A stretch of DNA of 64,000 nucleotides. It comes from Bog-950 sp046329495 (lineage in GTDB: Bacteria; Bacteroidota; Bacteroidia; Chitinophagales; LD1). Numbering within the stretch: the stretch's first letter is position 1; the number at the start of each line of letters is the position of its first letter. Of this stretch, positions 32,428 to 41,542 are shown piece by piece. A program made the translations under genes and the position numbers. The notes beneath the pieces were generated by a model. The model was not told the origin of the DNA. It saw nothing but the letters and a program-made list of their open reading frames with translations, and did not search any database. The DNA lies in the NCBI GenBank assembly GCA_046329495.1, contig JAXLUO010000004.1, positions 217,145 through 281,144 on the forward strand, read 5' to 3'.

Positions 32428-33735
32428 TTACTTTTCCCGGAAGAAGATATTTACCGGTACGCCTTTAAAATCGAAGGTGTCGCGCAGCTTGTTTTCAAGG
32501 TAGTTACGGTAGGCCTCGCGCACGTATTTAGGGTGGTTGGTAAAGAAGGCAAAACTCGGAAACCGGGTAGGTAACTGGGTTACATATTTAATCTTTATCA
32601 ACTTTCCATCGGTAGCCGGTGGCGGGTATTGCTCAATATATTTCAGCATTACCTCGTTCAGTTCGCTGGTGGTAATCTTACGGGTCATGTTGTGGTAAAC
32701 CATCTCGATGGTCTCCACTATCCGCATTATCCGCTGCTTTTCGAGGGCAGAAATAAAGATAATGGGCACGTCGTTAAAAGGGGCCAGTTTGGTGCGTAGT
32801 TCGTTTTCGTAGTCGCGGGCAGTGTTGGTGCTTTTTTCAATAAGGTCCCACTTGTTAACCGCCACCACTATTCCGCGGTGCTTACGAACGGCCATCTTGT
32901 AGATGGTAAGGTCCTGGTGAGTAATGCCTTTCGAGGCATCCAGCACAATAACGGCCACATCCGACTCGTCGAGGGCCTTCACCGCACGAATCACCGAGAA
33001 GAACTCCAGGTTTTCGTGCACCTTGGCCTTGCGGCGTATACCGGCCGTATCAATCAGCACCAGGTGCTTGCCAAACTTGTTGTAGGTAGAATGGATGCTA
33101 TCGCGGGTGGTGCCGGCAATATCGGTAACAATGTTCCGGTCCTCACCCAGCAAGGCATTTACCAGCGATGATTTACCTACGTTAGGTTGGCCGATAATGC
33201 AAACCTTGGGCACGTCTACTTCGGTTTCCTCGGGCTGGTTATCGGGTATGCGCTCAATAATGGCATCCAGCAGGTCGCCCGTGCCCGAGCCGGTCATCGA
33301 GGCAATAAAGAAGATGTTCTCCAGGCCCAGGCTGTAGAACTCGGCCCCTTCGTGCAGCCGGTCGGTATTATCCACCTTGTTCACCACCAAAAACACATTC
33401 TTTTGGTGTTTGCGCAGCAGGTTGGCGAATTCATCATCGTGGTCGGTAATGCCGGTATGGGCATCTACCACAAACAATAAAAGGCTGGCCTCCTCAATGG
33501 CTACCATAACCTGTTCGCGTATGTTCTTTTCAAATATGTCGTCGCTACCCGAAACAAAACCGCCGGTGTCAATCACGTTAAACTTCTTGGTGCCCCATTC
33601 GCATTCACCATATATACGGTCGCGTGTAACACCGCTAAGGTCATGTGTAATACTCTTCTTCTCGCCTATTAAGCGGTTAAAGAGGGTTGATTTGCCCACG
33701 TTGGGCCTGCCAACTATAGCTACTGTAAATCCCAT
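32428..33735 (-). CDS. der: GTPase Der (EngA)
   Basis: Double-Era-like GTPase needed for late maturation of the 50S ribosomal subunit. The 435 residues contain two consecutive G domains: the first with P-loop GRPNVGKSTLFN, DTGG and NKVD; the second with GQPNVGKSSLVN, DTAG and NKWD. A KH-like C-terminal domain follows (IKIKYVTQLPTRFPSFAFFTNHP). Length and order are standard. It lies 15 bp downstream of era on the same strand, so the two ribosome-assembly GTPases form a likely operon. Confidence 0.97.
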   Translation of the reverse strand: MGFTVAIVGRPNVGKSTLFNRLIGEKKSITHDLSGVTRDRIYGECEWGTKKFNVIDTGGFVSGSDDIFEKNIREQVMVAIEEASLLLFVVDAHTGITDHDDEFANLLRKHQKNVFLVVNKVDNTDRLHEGAEFYSLGLENIFFIASMTGSGTGDLLDAIIERIPDNQPEETEVDVPKVCIIGQPNVGKSSLVNALLGEDRNIVTDIAGTTRDSIHSTYNKFGKHLVLIDTAGIRRKAKVHENLEFFSVIRAVKALDESDVAVIVLDASKGITHQDLTIYKMAVRKHRGIVVAVNKWDLIEKSTNTARDYENELRTKLAPFNDVPIIFISALEKQRIMRIVETIEMVYHNMTRKITTSELNEVMLKYIEQYPPPATDGKLIKIKYVTQLPTRFPSFAFFTNHPKYVREAYRNYLENKLRDTFDFKGVPVNIFFREK

Positions 33736-33750
33736 TTCTGTTCTTTTAAA

Positions 33751-34635
33751 TTAACTCCGGTAGCCGAAGTTCTTCAGCGCCGAATCGTTATTGCGCCACT
33801 TGTCTTTAACCTTTACAAAAAGTTCCAGATGCACCTTCTTTCCTACCAGTTCTTCAATGGCCTTGCGGGCTTCAATGCCCACCTTCTTCAGTGCTTCGCC
33901 GTTTTTACCAATAATAATAGCCTTCTGCGATTCGCGCTCTACATATATCTCGCACTTAATGCGGTCAATATCCTCCGATTCCTTGTAGGCCGTAACTTCT
34001 ACCTGCGTACTGTAAGGCACTTCTTTATCGTAGTTCAGGAATATCTTTTCACGCACTATTTCGGTAACAAAGAAACGCACCTGCCGGTCGGTAATCTGGT
34101 CCTTATCATAATAAGGCGGGCTCTCCGGCATCAAGGCAGCAAGTTTGTTCAGCAAGCTATCGCGGTTTACCCCGCTCAACGCCGAAACAGCAATAACCCC
34201 CGCCCCGGGCAACAGTTCCTCCCATTTACGCACATGGCCTTTTATCTCGTCAGGCGTGCAAAGGTCTGCTTTGTTTACCAGCACCAATACCGGCAGTTTG
34301 GTCTTTTGCAGCAACTCAATCAGGTGTTGTTGTTCTTCCTTCTGCTGAAATTTATCGGTAACAAACAGCAACACATCGGCATCCTCAAGGGCTTCTTCTA
34401 CCGCATCATTCATCCGCTTTTGCAACTCGTAGGCCGGTTGATTGATAAAGCCGGGCGTATCGCTGAAGATGAGCTGGTAATCGGGGGCATTTACCATGCC
34501 TAAAATACGGTGCCGGGTGGTTTGGGCCTTAGGGGTAACAGCCGAAAGCCGTTCACCCATTATTGCATTTAAAAGGGTTGATTTACCTACGTTAGGCAAA
34601 CCTATTATGTTAATATATCCGGCTTTATGGCTCAT
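33751..34635 (-). CDS. era: GTPase Era
   Basis: Small GTPase that binds the 3' end of 16S rRNA during 30S assembly. The 294 residues show the G domain (P-loop GLPNVGKSTLLN, DTPGF, NKAD, SALSG) and a C-terminal KH domain (ERESQKAIIIGKNGEALKKVGIEARKAIEEL) with the RNA-binding IIGKNGE loop. Length is normal. It is the first gene of the era-der pair. A weak -7 box (TATCTTCG on the minus strand, 34653-34646) lies just upstream. Confidence 0.97.
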   Translation of the reverse strand: MSHKAGYINIIGLPNVGKSTLLNAIMGERLSAVTPKAQTTRHRILGMVNAPDYQLIFSDTPGFINQPAYELQKRMNDAVEEALEDADVLLFVTDKFQQKEEQQHLIELLQKTKLPVLVLVNKADLCTPDEIKGHVRKWEELLPGAGVIAVSALSGVNRDSLLNKLAALMPESPPYYDKDQITDRQVRFFVTEIVREKIFLNYDKEVPYSTQVEVTAYKESEDIDRIKCEIYVERESQKAIIIGKNGEALKKVGIEARKAIEELVGKKVHLELFVKVKDKWRNNDSALKNFGYRS

Positions 34636-34790
34636 TTTGAACCCGCGAAGATAAGAAAGCCTGCTTGCCTTTCATGTAAATTTGAGTAATTGCTTAATTA
34701 TAACCTGAAATTCAGCCTTTCGCCTTCAATGCAGCATTAAATTTAAAGGTTCGGTAACGCAACCTTTTTAGCATAAAACAGCCTCTTAGG

Positions 34791-34821
34791 TTTGGTACTT
34801 CATTGATTTTGGATAAATTAG
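34791..34821 (+). promoter_or_regulatory. Predicted promoter of the 18-repeat adhesin gene
   Basis: TTTG (34791-34794), a 19-base spacer, then TAAATTAG (34814-34821), 6 of 8 to the -7 consensus, 34 bases before the ATG at 34855. Confidence 0.4.
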
Positions 34822-34854
34822 TGAATAGACTTACAGACCCCACGGACCCAGCTT

Positions 34855-37800
34855 ATGAAGAAAACTTTACTTGTAGTTTTACTTATTCTATTTTATTGGC
34901 ATTCGGCATTTTCGCAATGTGCCACCAATGTAGACTTTAATACCTGGGTGCAGGGCGGGCAGCCCGGCAACGGCAACTGGGTAGTGCAGGGCGGTGGCTC
35001 GCAAGTACACCAAACGGTAAACGGCAATCCTTCCTTTTTCCTTACCCCTTACGACCTAATGAACGTGCATTTAACGGGGTTGTTTAAAACCACCGATAAT
35101 GATGACGATTATATGGGTTTCGTGTGGAGCTTTTTTAACCCACTTGGCGCCTCAGATACCTTTGATTGCTACCTGTTTGATTGGAAACAAGAACAACAAG
35201 GGGCAGCGCCACGGGGTATGTCGGTTAACCGGGTTTTAGGGGTAATTCCACCGGCAAACTATCAGGCCCAATTCTGGAATCACACACCATCCCCGGAATT
35301 TACCGTGCTATGGAATAATTTCGGCGGGCCGGGCTGGATTACCAATAACGACCATCAATTTGACCTGTTTCTAACCTATTCCACGGCGGAGATATATGTG
35401 GATGGCAACCTGGTGTTCTCCCGCCCGGATTGTTACCTGCCGGGCCGATTCGGTTTCTATAATCTTTCTCAGCAGGACTGCTATTATTCGGGGTTTTCTT
35501 ACTCTCTATATGTGGATTTTCTTTACCCGCAGAAGGTTTGTAAAAACAATACTGCCAACTTTAACTTTATCAACCCTTCGTGCGTAACAGGGCCACTAAC
35601 GCAGTATCAACGCATAACCTGGGATTATGGCGATGGCACTCCGCCGGTAGTTATTAATAATCCTACATCGTCTAATGCCAATGGCACACACGTTTATAGC
35701 ACACCAGGCACTTATACTGTTACTTTGTCGGTATTAGATAATAATAACTGTACAGCTTCAGCAACCCACCAGGTGCAGGTGGCCAATACCATAACACTGG
35801 CCCCAACATTAACGCAACCACCTTGTAACGGCGGCACTAATGGAAGTATCGCTGTAGTGCCAAGCGGCGGTTTCGGTCCTTTCTTTTATACCTGGAGTAA
35901 TGGTACGGTTGGGCCAAGCAATATCGGACTTGGCGCCGGCACCTATACAGTTACAGTAACCGATAACGTTTGTAACTCCACCGCCCAATACACCTTAAAC
36001 CAACCAACGCCATTAACTGCTACCACCACCCATACCGATGCCAGTTGTGGATTGAATAATGGTAGTGCTACCATTGCTATTTCGGGTGGCACACCACCAT
36101 ATGCAGGGGTTAACTGGGTAGGCACACCGGGATACACCGTAAACGGCTTAGGCCCCGGCACCTACATTGCCGACTTTCACGATGCCAACGGGTGCTCTGC
36201 GCTCTTGCAATACTCCGAAACTATCAGTTCGCTACCCTGCGGTATGACCAGTAGTGTAGCCGTAACACCGGTTAATTGTTATGGAGCAAACACGGGTAGC
36301 GCTACATTAACCGTTACCGGCGGTACGCCACCGCAAAGCGTAACCTGGAGCAGCGGTGCAACAGGATTTACAGCCAGCAACCTTGCTGCCGGAACTTATA
36401 CTTATACCTATAGCGATGGAGCAGGCGCTTCGCATAATTTTAGCGGAACAGTTACCATAACCCAACCCGGGGCTCCAATGTCAATTTCACTGGCTACCGT
36501 AGGTATAGGCTGTGCGGGCAATAATACCGGACAAGCCGTTGCCTCCGTCAATTCCGGGGGTAATTCGCCTTATAATTATACATGGAGCGGTGGACAGGCA
36601 AATAACCCGGTAGCAGCTAACTTACCGCCGGGCAATATAACTGTTACAGTAACCGACAATAAGGGCTGTACGGCAACAGCCACGGGAACTGTGGGTGGTG
36701 TTCCTTCGCTGGCAGTAAACATTGCTACTACCATTGACAGTTGCTACCACAGTGGCAGAGGAAAGGCCGTGGCTCACGTAACCGGAGGTGTAAAACCGTA
36801 TAGCTTCTCGTGGAGTAACTTTATCACGGATTCTACTTCTTCTAATTTGATTGCGGGCACGTACACCCTTACCGTTACTGATAATAACTCCTGTTCTATA
36901 ACGGCATCGGCCACCATTAGCGGTTCTCCTCCATTTACCTACACACACCCTGCACAAAACATAAATTGCTACGGAGCTAATAATGGAAGCATCAATATCA
37001 CTGCCAATGGTGGCGTTCCGGGGTATACCTATAGCTGGAGCCCTAATACCGTAAGCGGCAATAATCCTACAGGTTTATCGCCCGGTATTTACGAGTTTAC
37101 TATTACGGATGCTTACGGGTGCATTACAATTGGTGGTGATACATTAACCCAGCCAGACTCAGCTTTATATGCTACATCTTCGCACACCAATGTTACCTGC
37201 CACGGGGGAAACAACGGCAGTGTTACTGTTACAATCGGTGGCGGTACGGCTCCGTATACGTATCAAAGTTTAACGGTACCGGCAGGCACCTATACGCAAA
37301 GCAACCTTGTAGCCAACACGTATGCCGGCACAGTAACAGATGCAAATGGCTGCACGGTAAACTTAAGCGAAACGGTTACGGAACCGGGGCCTCAAAGCCT
37401 GACTATTACCTCCACCAACTCCAGTTGTGCCGGGGGCAACAACGGAAGTATTACGGCCAACTTTGTAAATGCCACGGGTACAGTAAACTATAACTGGAAC
37501 CCCGGCGGCGTTTTACCGGCTACAAGGAATAATCTGCCTCCTGCCAGCTATTCCATAACAGCTACCGATGCTAATAGTTGCACAGTAACCGGTACAGCCA
37601 CAATTACTGAACCTGCCGCCTTAAACATACCTGTTACTGTGGTGGACGTAGCCTGTTTTGGCGGTAACGGAAGTGCTACCGCTAATTACAACGGCGGCAC
37701 AGCCCCTTATAATTACACATGGAGCAATGGTGCGCCTAATCAGCAAACTATAAATCCACCTGCCGGTGCTTATACCATTACCGCTACCGATGCCGGCAAT

Positions 37801-40446
37801 TGCATTCAAACCGGTTCGTTTACCGTTAACCAGCCTACACAGTTAACAGCACAAATACAACATACGGACGTAGCTTGTTTTGGTGCTTCAACGGGATCTG
37901 TTACAGTTACTCCTGCAGGCGGCACCGGACCGAACTATACCTATACCTGGTCGCCAAATGTTAGCAGCACCAATAGTGCAAGCAATGTAGCCGCCGGAAC
38001 CTATAACGTTACAGTTAACGATCAAAACAGTTGCAGCGTAACGGTTTCAGCAACGGTATTGCAACCTGCATCGGCACTTAGCGCAGCACCGGTTACAACC
38101 AATATAACCTGCAATGGTGCAAACAATGGCAAAATTGTATTGCATGCTGCAGGTGGTACCACGCCTTACTCCTTTAACTGGAGCCCGAACGTAAGCACAC
38201 TAGATTCTGCAGTTAACCTAAGTGCCAATACCTATAACGTTACCATCACTGATGCTAACAGTTGCACACTTACGCAAACTGCAACAGTAACGGAACCTGT
38301 GGCTCTATCGCTTACACAAGCGCAAACCAACTTAACTTGTTATCACGATAACAGCGGAACAGCATCGATTACCGTAGCAGGGGGCACAGGGGCTTATAGC
38401 TATACTTGGAACCCCAATGTAAGCACAACCGCCTCAGCCACTTCGCTGCCAGCAGGCAACTATAATGTAACAGCAAGCGATGCCAACCTGTGCACTATTA
38501 CAGCTACGTTTACTTTAACCGAACCTGCCGGCGTTAGTATGCAGATTCAAAAGGTGGATGTTAATTGCTTTGGCGATGCCACCGGTAGTATAACCATTAC
38601 AGCATCGGGTGGTGCAGGGCCAAACTACACCTACGCATGGTCGCCGAATGTTTCCACTACCAATAGTGCCACCTCCTTAACAGCAGGTAGTTATACCATC
38701 ACAGTAACTGATCAGATGAATTGCCCGCTGGATACTACCGTTGCAATAGCACAACCTGCCGCAGCCTTAGCCGCTACGGTTACTACTAAGGATGTAACCT
38801 GCTTTGGCGCCGGTAACGGAAAGATAGTATTGAATGCAACAGGCGGTACAGCTGCTTATAGCTTTAGCTGGAGCCCCAATGTAAGCAGTGTTGACTCAGC
38901 CCTTAACCTGAACGCCGGCGCTTATGCTGTTACTGTTACTGATAGTAAGGGATGTACCATTACACAAAATGCCAACATTACTGAGCCCGCAGCTTTGGCC
39001 TTAACACAAACACAAACCGACCTTACCTGTTTCCAGGTAAATACAGGCACAGCCACCGTTAACGTAACCGGTGGCACCGGAAGCTATACCTATGCATGGA
39101 GCCCTACCGTAAGCACGGGTAGTGCGGCCAACAACCTGGCAGCGGGCAGTTATAATGTAACCAGCAGCGATGCCAATCTTTGCACCATCACGGCCTCGTT
39201 TACCATTACGCAACCGGCTCAGTTACAAGTTACCGAAACGCATACCAATAACAGTTGCGCAGGTAATGCCAATGGCACAATTACCTTAACCGCAAACGGT
39301 GGAACACCGGGCTATACCTATAGCTGGTCGCCGAATGTAAGCAGCAGCAATACAGCTAACAGTTTAGCAGCAGGTACATATAACTACACGGTAGCCGACC
39401 AAAACAATTGCAGCGTTACACAAGCCGTGCAAATTACCGAACCTGCACCGGTTGTGCTTACCGTTAACGCTACTAACATATCCTGCTTTGGCGCCAATGA
39501 TGGAACCTTAACAGGCACTACTACAGGTGGTACCAGTCCGTTTAATTACACGGCAACAACAGGTGGTAATTCGCAAAGCAATGCAGGCGGTCAGTTCAAT
39601 GCCATGGGGCCGGGAACTTATATCATCGTAGTATCCGATGCCAACTCATGCGCTGATACAACCAGTGCCAGCATCGCCGAGCCTGCGCAAATTGCAAGTT
39701 CAGTTAGCCCAACCAACACCTCCTGTTTTGGTTATAGCGATGGCCAGGTAATAGTAACCGCAACCGGTGGTGCGGGTGGCTTCACTTATCAATTCTCTAA
39801 CGGAGCACAAAACACTGGTGGAACAATAACCGGGCTACCTTCAGGTACCTACGATGTAACTATTACCGATGCAAATGGCTGTTCTATAACTGGTAGCGGC
39901 GAAGTAAACCAACCACCTGCCGTTACTGTAACTATAGTACCTGATACGGCAACGGTAGATATGGGCGAAGAGCTTACCCTAAGTACTATCAACAATCAAA
40001 GCGGCACCTTAGCTTACACTTGGAGTCCTGCCTCCGGGTTATCTTGCAGCGATTGCGATGCACCGGTATTTAATGGTTCAACAGGTGCGGTTTATACCCT
40101 TACAGTTACTAACAGTAACGGCTGCACAGGCACCGCTCAAACATCTATTGCAGTAGTGCCTAATTACACACTGTTCCTGCCTAATGCCTTTACGCCCAAT
40201 GGTGATGGAACTAACGACCTGTGGGAAATGTTCGGCAAAAAGAGCAGTATGAAACAGGTACGCATCATGGTATTTAACCGCATCGGCGAAAAGGTGTTCG
40301 AAAGCAACGACATTAACTTTGGTTGGGATGGCACCTACAAAGGCGCTACTGCTCCTGCCGGTGTTTATACCTACGTGGCAGCCATTGTTTGGCTCAACAA
40401 CCACAGCGATAATCACTACAAGGGTTCTCTTACACTGATACGCTAA
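34855..40446 (+). CDS. Giant surface adhesin with 18 SprB-type repeats and gliding-motility C-terminal domain
   Basis: An 1863-residue secreted protein. Signal peptide 1-20; an N-terminal jelly-roll module resembling thrombospondin C-terminal or L-type lectin domains (about 24-225: FKTTDNDDDYMGFVWSFF, CYLFDWKQEQQG, DGNLVFSRPDCYLPGRFGFY); a PKD domain (about 250-315: TWDYGDGTPP); then 18 SprB-type repeats of about 75-80 residues (CxGxxNGSxxVxxxGG, YTWSPN, LxAGTYxVTVTDxNxC). Repeats 10-12 and 13-15 form an exact-length 230-residue duplication. The last 95 residues are the CHU_C-type sorting domain (LFLPNAFTPNGDGTNDLWEM, FNRIGEKVFESND). Expected to be exported by T9SS and displayed on the cell surface. 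SprB in Flavobacterium johnsoniae is the gliding adhesin; this protein shares only the repeats. Confidence 0.92.
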   Translation: MKKTLLVVLLILFYWHSAFSQCATNVDFNTWVQGGQPGNGNWVVQGGGSQVHQTVNGNPSFFLTPYDLMNVHLTGLFKTTDNDDDYMGFVWSFFNPLGASDTFDCYLFDWKQEQQGAAPRGMSVNRVLGVIPPANYQAQFWNHTPSPEFTVLWNNFGGPGWITNNDHQFDLFLTYSTAEIYVDGNLVFSRPDCYLPGRFGFYNLSQQDCYYSGFSYSLYVDFLYPQKVCKNNTANFNFINPSCVTGPLTQYQRITWDYGDGTPPVVINNPTSSNANGTHVYSTPGTYTVTLSVLDNNNCTASATHQVQVANTITLAPTLTQPPCNGGTNGSIAVVPSGGFGPFFYTWSNGTVGPSNIGLGAGTYTVTVTDNVCNSTAQYTLNQPTPLTATTTHTDASCGLNNGSATIAISGGTPPYAGVNWVGTPGYTVNGLGPGTYIADFHDANGCSALLQYSETISSLPCGMTSSVAVTPVNCYGANTGSATLTVTGGTPPQSVTWSSGATGFTASNLAAGTYTYTYSDGAGASHNFSGTVTITQPGAPMSISLATVGIGCAGNNTGQAVASVNSGGNSPYNYTWSGGQANNPVAANLPPGNITVTVTDNKGCTATATGTVGGVPSLAVNIATTIDSCYHSGRGKAVAHVTGGVKPYSFSWSNFITDSTSSNLIAGTYTLTVTDNNSCSITASATISGSPPFTYTHPAQNINCYGANNGSINITANGGVPGYTYSWSPNTVSGNNPTGLSPGIYEFTITDAYGCITIGGDTLTQPDSALYATSSHTNVTCHGGNNGSVTVTIGGGTAPYTYQSLTVPAGTYTQSNLVANTYAGTVTDANGCTVNLSETVTEPGPQSLTITSTNSSCAGGNNGSITANFVNATGTVNYNWNPGGVLPATRNNLPPASYSITATDANSCTVTGTATITEPAALNIPVTVVDVACFGGNGSATANYNGGTAPYNYTWSNGAPNQQTINPPAGAYTITATDAGNCIQTGSFTVNQPTQLTAQIQHTDVACFGASTGSVTVTPAGGTGPNYTYTWSPNVSSTNSASNVAAGTYNVTVNDQNSCSVTVSATVLQPASALSAAPVTTNITCNGANNGKIVLHAAGGTTPYSFNWSPNVSTLDSAVNLSANTYNVTITDANSCTLTQTATVTEPVALSLTQAQTNLTCYHDNSGTASITVAGGTGAYSYTWNPNVSTTASATSLPAGNYNVTASDANLCTITATFTLTEPAGVSMQIQKVDVNCFGDATGSITITASGGAGPNYTYAWSPNVSTTNSATSLTAGSYTITVTDQMNCPLDTTVAIAQPAAALAATVTTKDVTCFGAGNGKIVLNATGGTAAYSFSWSPNVSSVDSALNLNAGAYAVTVTDSKGCTITQNANITEPAALALTQTQTDLTCFQVNTGTATVNVTGGTGSYTYAWSPTVSTGSAANNLAAGSYNVTSSDANLCTITASFTITQPAQLQVTETHTNNSCAGNANGTITLTANGGTPGYTYSWSPNVSSSNTANSLAAGTYNYTVADQNNCSVTQAVQITEPAPVVLTVNATNISCFGANDGTLTGTTTGGTSPFNYTATTGGNSQSNAGGQFNAMGPGTYIIVVSDANSCADTTSASIAEPAQIASSVSPTNTSCFGYSDGQVIVTATGGAGGFTYQFSNGAQNTGGTITGLPSGTYDVTITDANGCSITGSGEVNQPPAVTVTIVPDTATVDMGEELTLSTINNQSGTLAYTWSPASGLSCSDCDAPVFNGSTGAVYTLTVTNSNGCTGTAQTSIAVVPNYTLFLPNAFTPNGDGTNDLWEMFGKKSSMKQVRIMVFNRIGEKVFESNDINFGWDGTYKGATAPAGVYTYVAAIVWLNNHSDNHYKGSLTLIR
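37840..39219 (+). repeat. Tandem 690-bp super-repeat inside the adhesin
   Basis: Two adjacent units of exactly 690 bp (37840-38529 and 38530-39219), each coding three SprB repeats in the same order. Matching landmarks are QIQxxDVxCFG, GPNYTY, TKDVTC/TTNITC, GKIVLxAxGG, LTQxQTxLTC and SDANLCTITA. Confidence 0.85.
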
Positions 40447-40458
40447 GCAAAAATTCTG

Positions 40459-40495
40459 AAACAACCCGGTATAACAACCGGGTTGTTTGTTTTGT
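40459..40495 (+). terminator. Intrinsic terminator of the adhesin gene
   Basis: A 10-bp stem AACAACCCGG (40460-40469) with CCGGGTTGTT (40478-40487), 8-nt loop, then TGTTTTGT, 13 bases after the stop codon. Confidence 0.85.
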
Positions 40496-40563
40496 GAATA
40501 AGCTCTCCTATTGCCTTTTTACAATCCCTCTATATTTACACGCGTTAAATTGAAACAGTGCAT

Positions 40564-41532
40564 ATGAAAAAAGGAACCCCTTTGCAGGATTTTTTAGCGG
40601 CCTCCACCGATATTGAATTAGTGCGTTTACTGGTGTCGCTGGCAGAAGGCTGCAAGGTAATAGGCAAACTGGTAAACAATGCCGGCCTTAGCGGTATTAC
40701 CGGTGCCACCGGCACTACCAATGTGCAGGGCGAAACCGTGCAAAAACTCGACGACCTCTCTAATAAAATATTGATGGACTACCTGCGCGTAAGCGAAACC
40801 TGTGGCGGTTACCTTAGCGAAGAGAACGAAAACATCCTTACCCTTAACCCGGCAGGTAAATACACCATTGCCGTTGATCCATTGGACGGCTCCAGCAATA
40901 TTGATGTAGTGGCGCCTATCGGCACTATCTTCTCCATCAACCAACGCCTTTCGCCGGTTGGGGAAGTTACCACTGCCGACTTCCTGCAAAAAGGTATTGC
41001 CAATAAAGCTGCCGGTTATGTGGTTTATGGTAGTTCAACTGTATTGGTGCTTTCAACCGGTAAGGGTGTAAATGGCTTTACTCTCTCTACCGAAGATCAG
41101 CAATTTTACCTCTCGCATCCCGATATGAAAATGCCCGAGAGTGGTAAGATCTACTCCATTAACCAGGGCAACTTCAGCAAGTTTACCGATGGCGTTAAAG
41201 GCTTCATAGGCTGGTGTACCGAAAGCGACAAGGAAACATCCCGTCCTTATTCCTTACGTTATATAGGTTCTATGGTGGGCGATTTACACCGCAACCTGTT
41301 AAAAGGCGGAATCTTTATGTATCCTGCCAACAAAGGCGAAACCAAAGGCAAACTACGTTTGTTATACGAATGCATCCCAATGGGCTTTATTACCGAACAG
41401 GCAGGCGGACAAGCCACCGATGGCCACCAACGCATTTTAGAGTTGCAGCCTACCGAAGTTCACGAACGTACTGCTATATTTATAGGGTCGAAGAACCTGG
41501 TTGAAAAGGCCGGAACCTTCGTGCAAGGCTAA
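40564..41532 (+). CDS. fbp: Fructose-1,6-bisphosphatase class I
   Basis: Gluconeogenic enzyme converting fructose 1,6-bisphosphate to fructose 6-phosphate. Class I motifs: the metal-binding EEN (YLSEENENIL), DPLDGSSNIDVVAPIGTIFSI with three metal and phosphate ligands, RYIGSMVGDLHRNL and GKLRLLYECIPMGFITEQAGG. The ATG at 40564 (MKKGTPLQDF) is chosen; an in-frame GTG two codons upstream is possible. Length (322 residues) is normal. A -7-like TATATTTA at 40531-40538 lies about 26 bases upstream. The next surface-protein gene begins 10 bp after the stop, so they are probably cotranscribed although not related in function. Confidence 0.95.
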   Translation: MKKGTPLQDFLAASTDIELVRLLVSLAEGCKVIGKLVNNAGLSGITGATGTTNVQGETVQKLDDLSNKILMDYLRVSETCGGYLSEENENILTLNPAGKYTIAVDPLDGSSNIDVVAPIGTIFSINQRLSPVGEVTTADFLQKGIANKAAGYVVYGSSTVLVLSTGKGVNGFTLSTEDQQFYLSHPDMKMPESGKIYSINQGNFSKFTDGVKGFIGWCTESDKETSRPYSLRYIGSMVGDLHRNLLKGGIFMYPANKGETKGKLRLLYECIPMGFITEQAGGQATDGHQRILELQPTEVHERTAIFIGSKNLVEKAGTFVQG

Positions 41533-41542
41533 ACCTGCTTAC

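Noticed and set aside
37840..39219. Regular repeats considered as a CRISPR-like array
   Set aside because: Period is 690 bp (about 230 bp per SprB repeat), in frame, with diverged copies; these are protein repeats.
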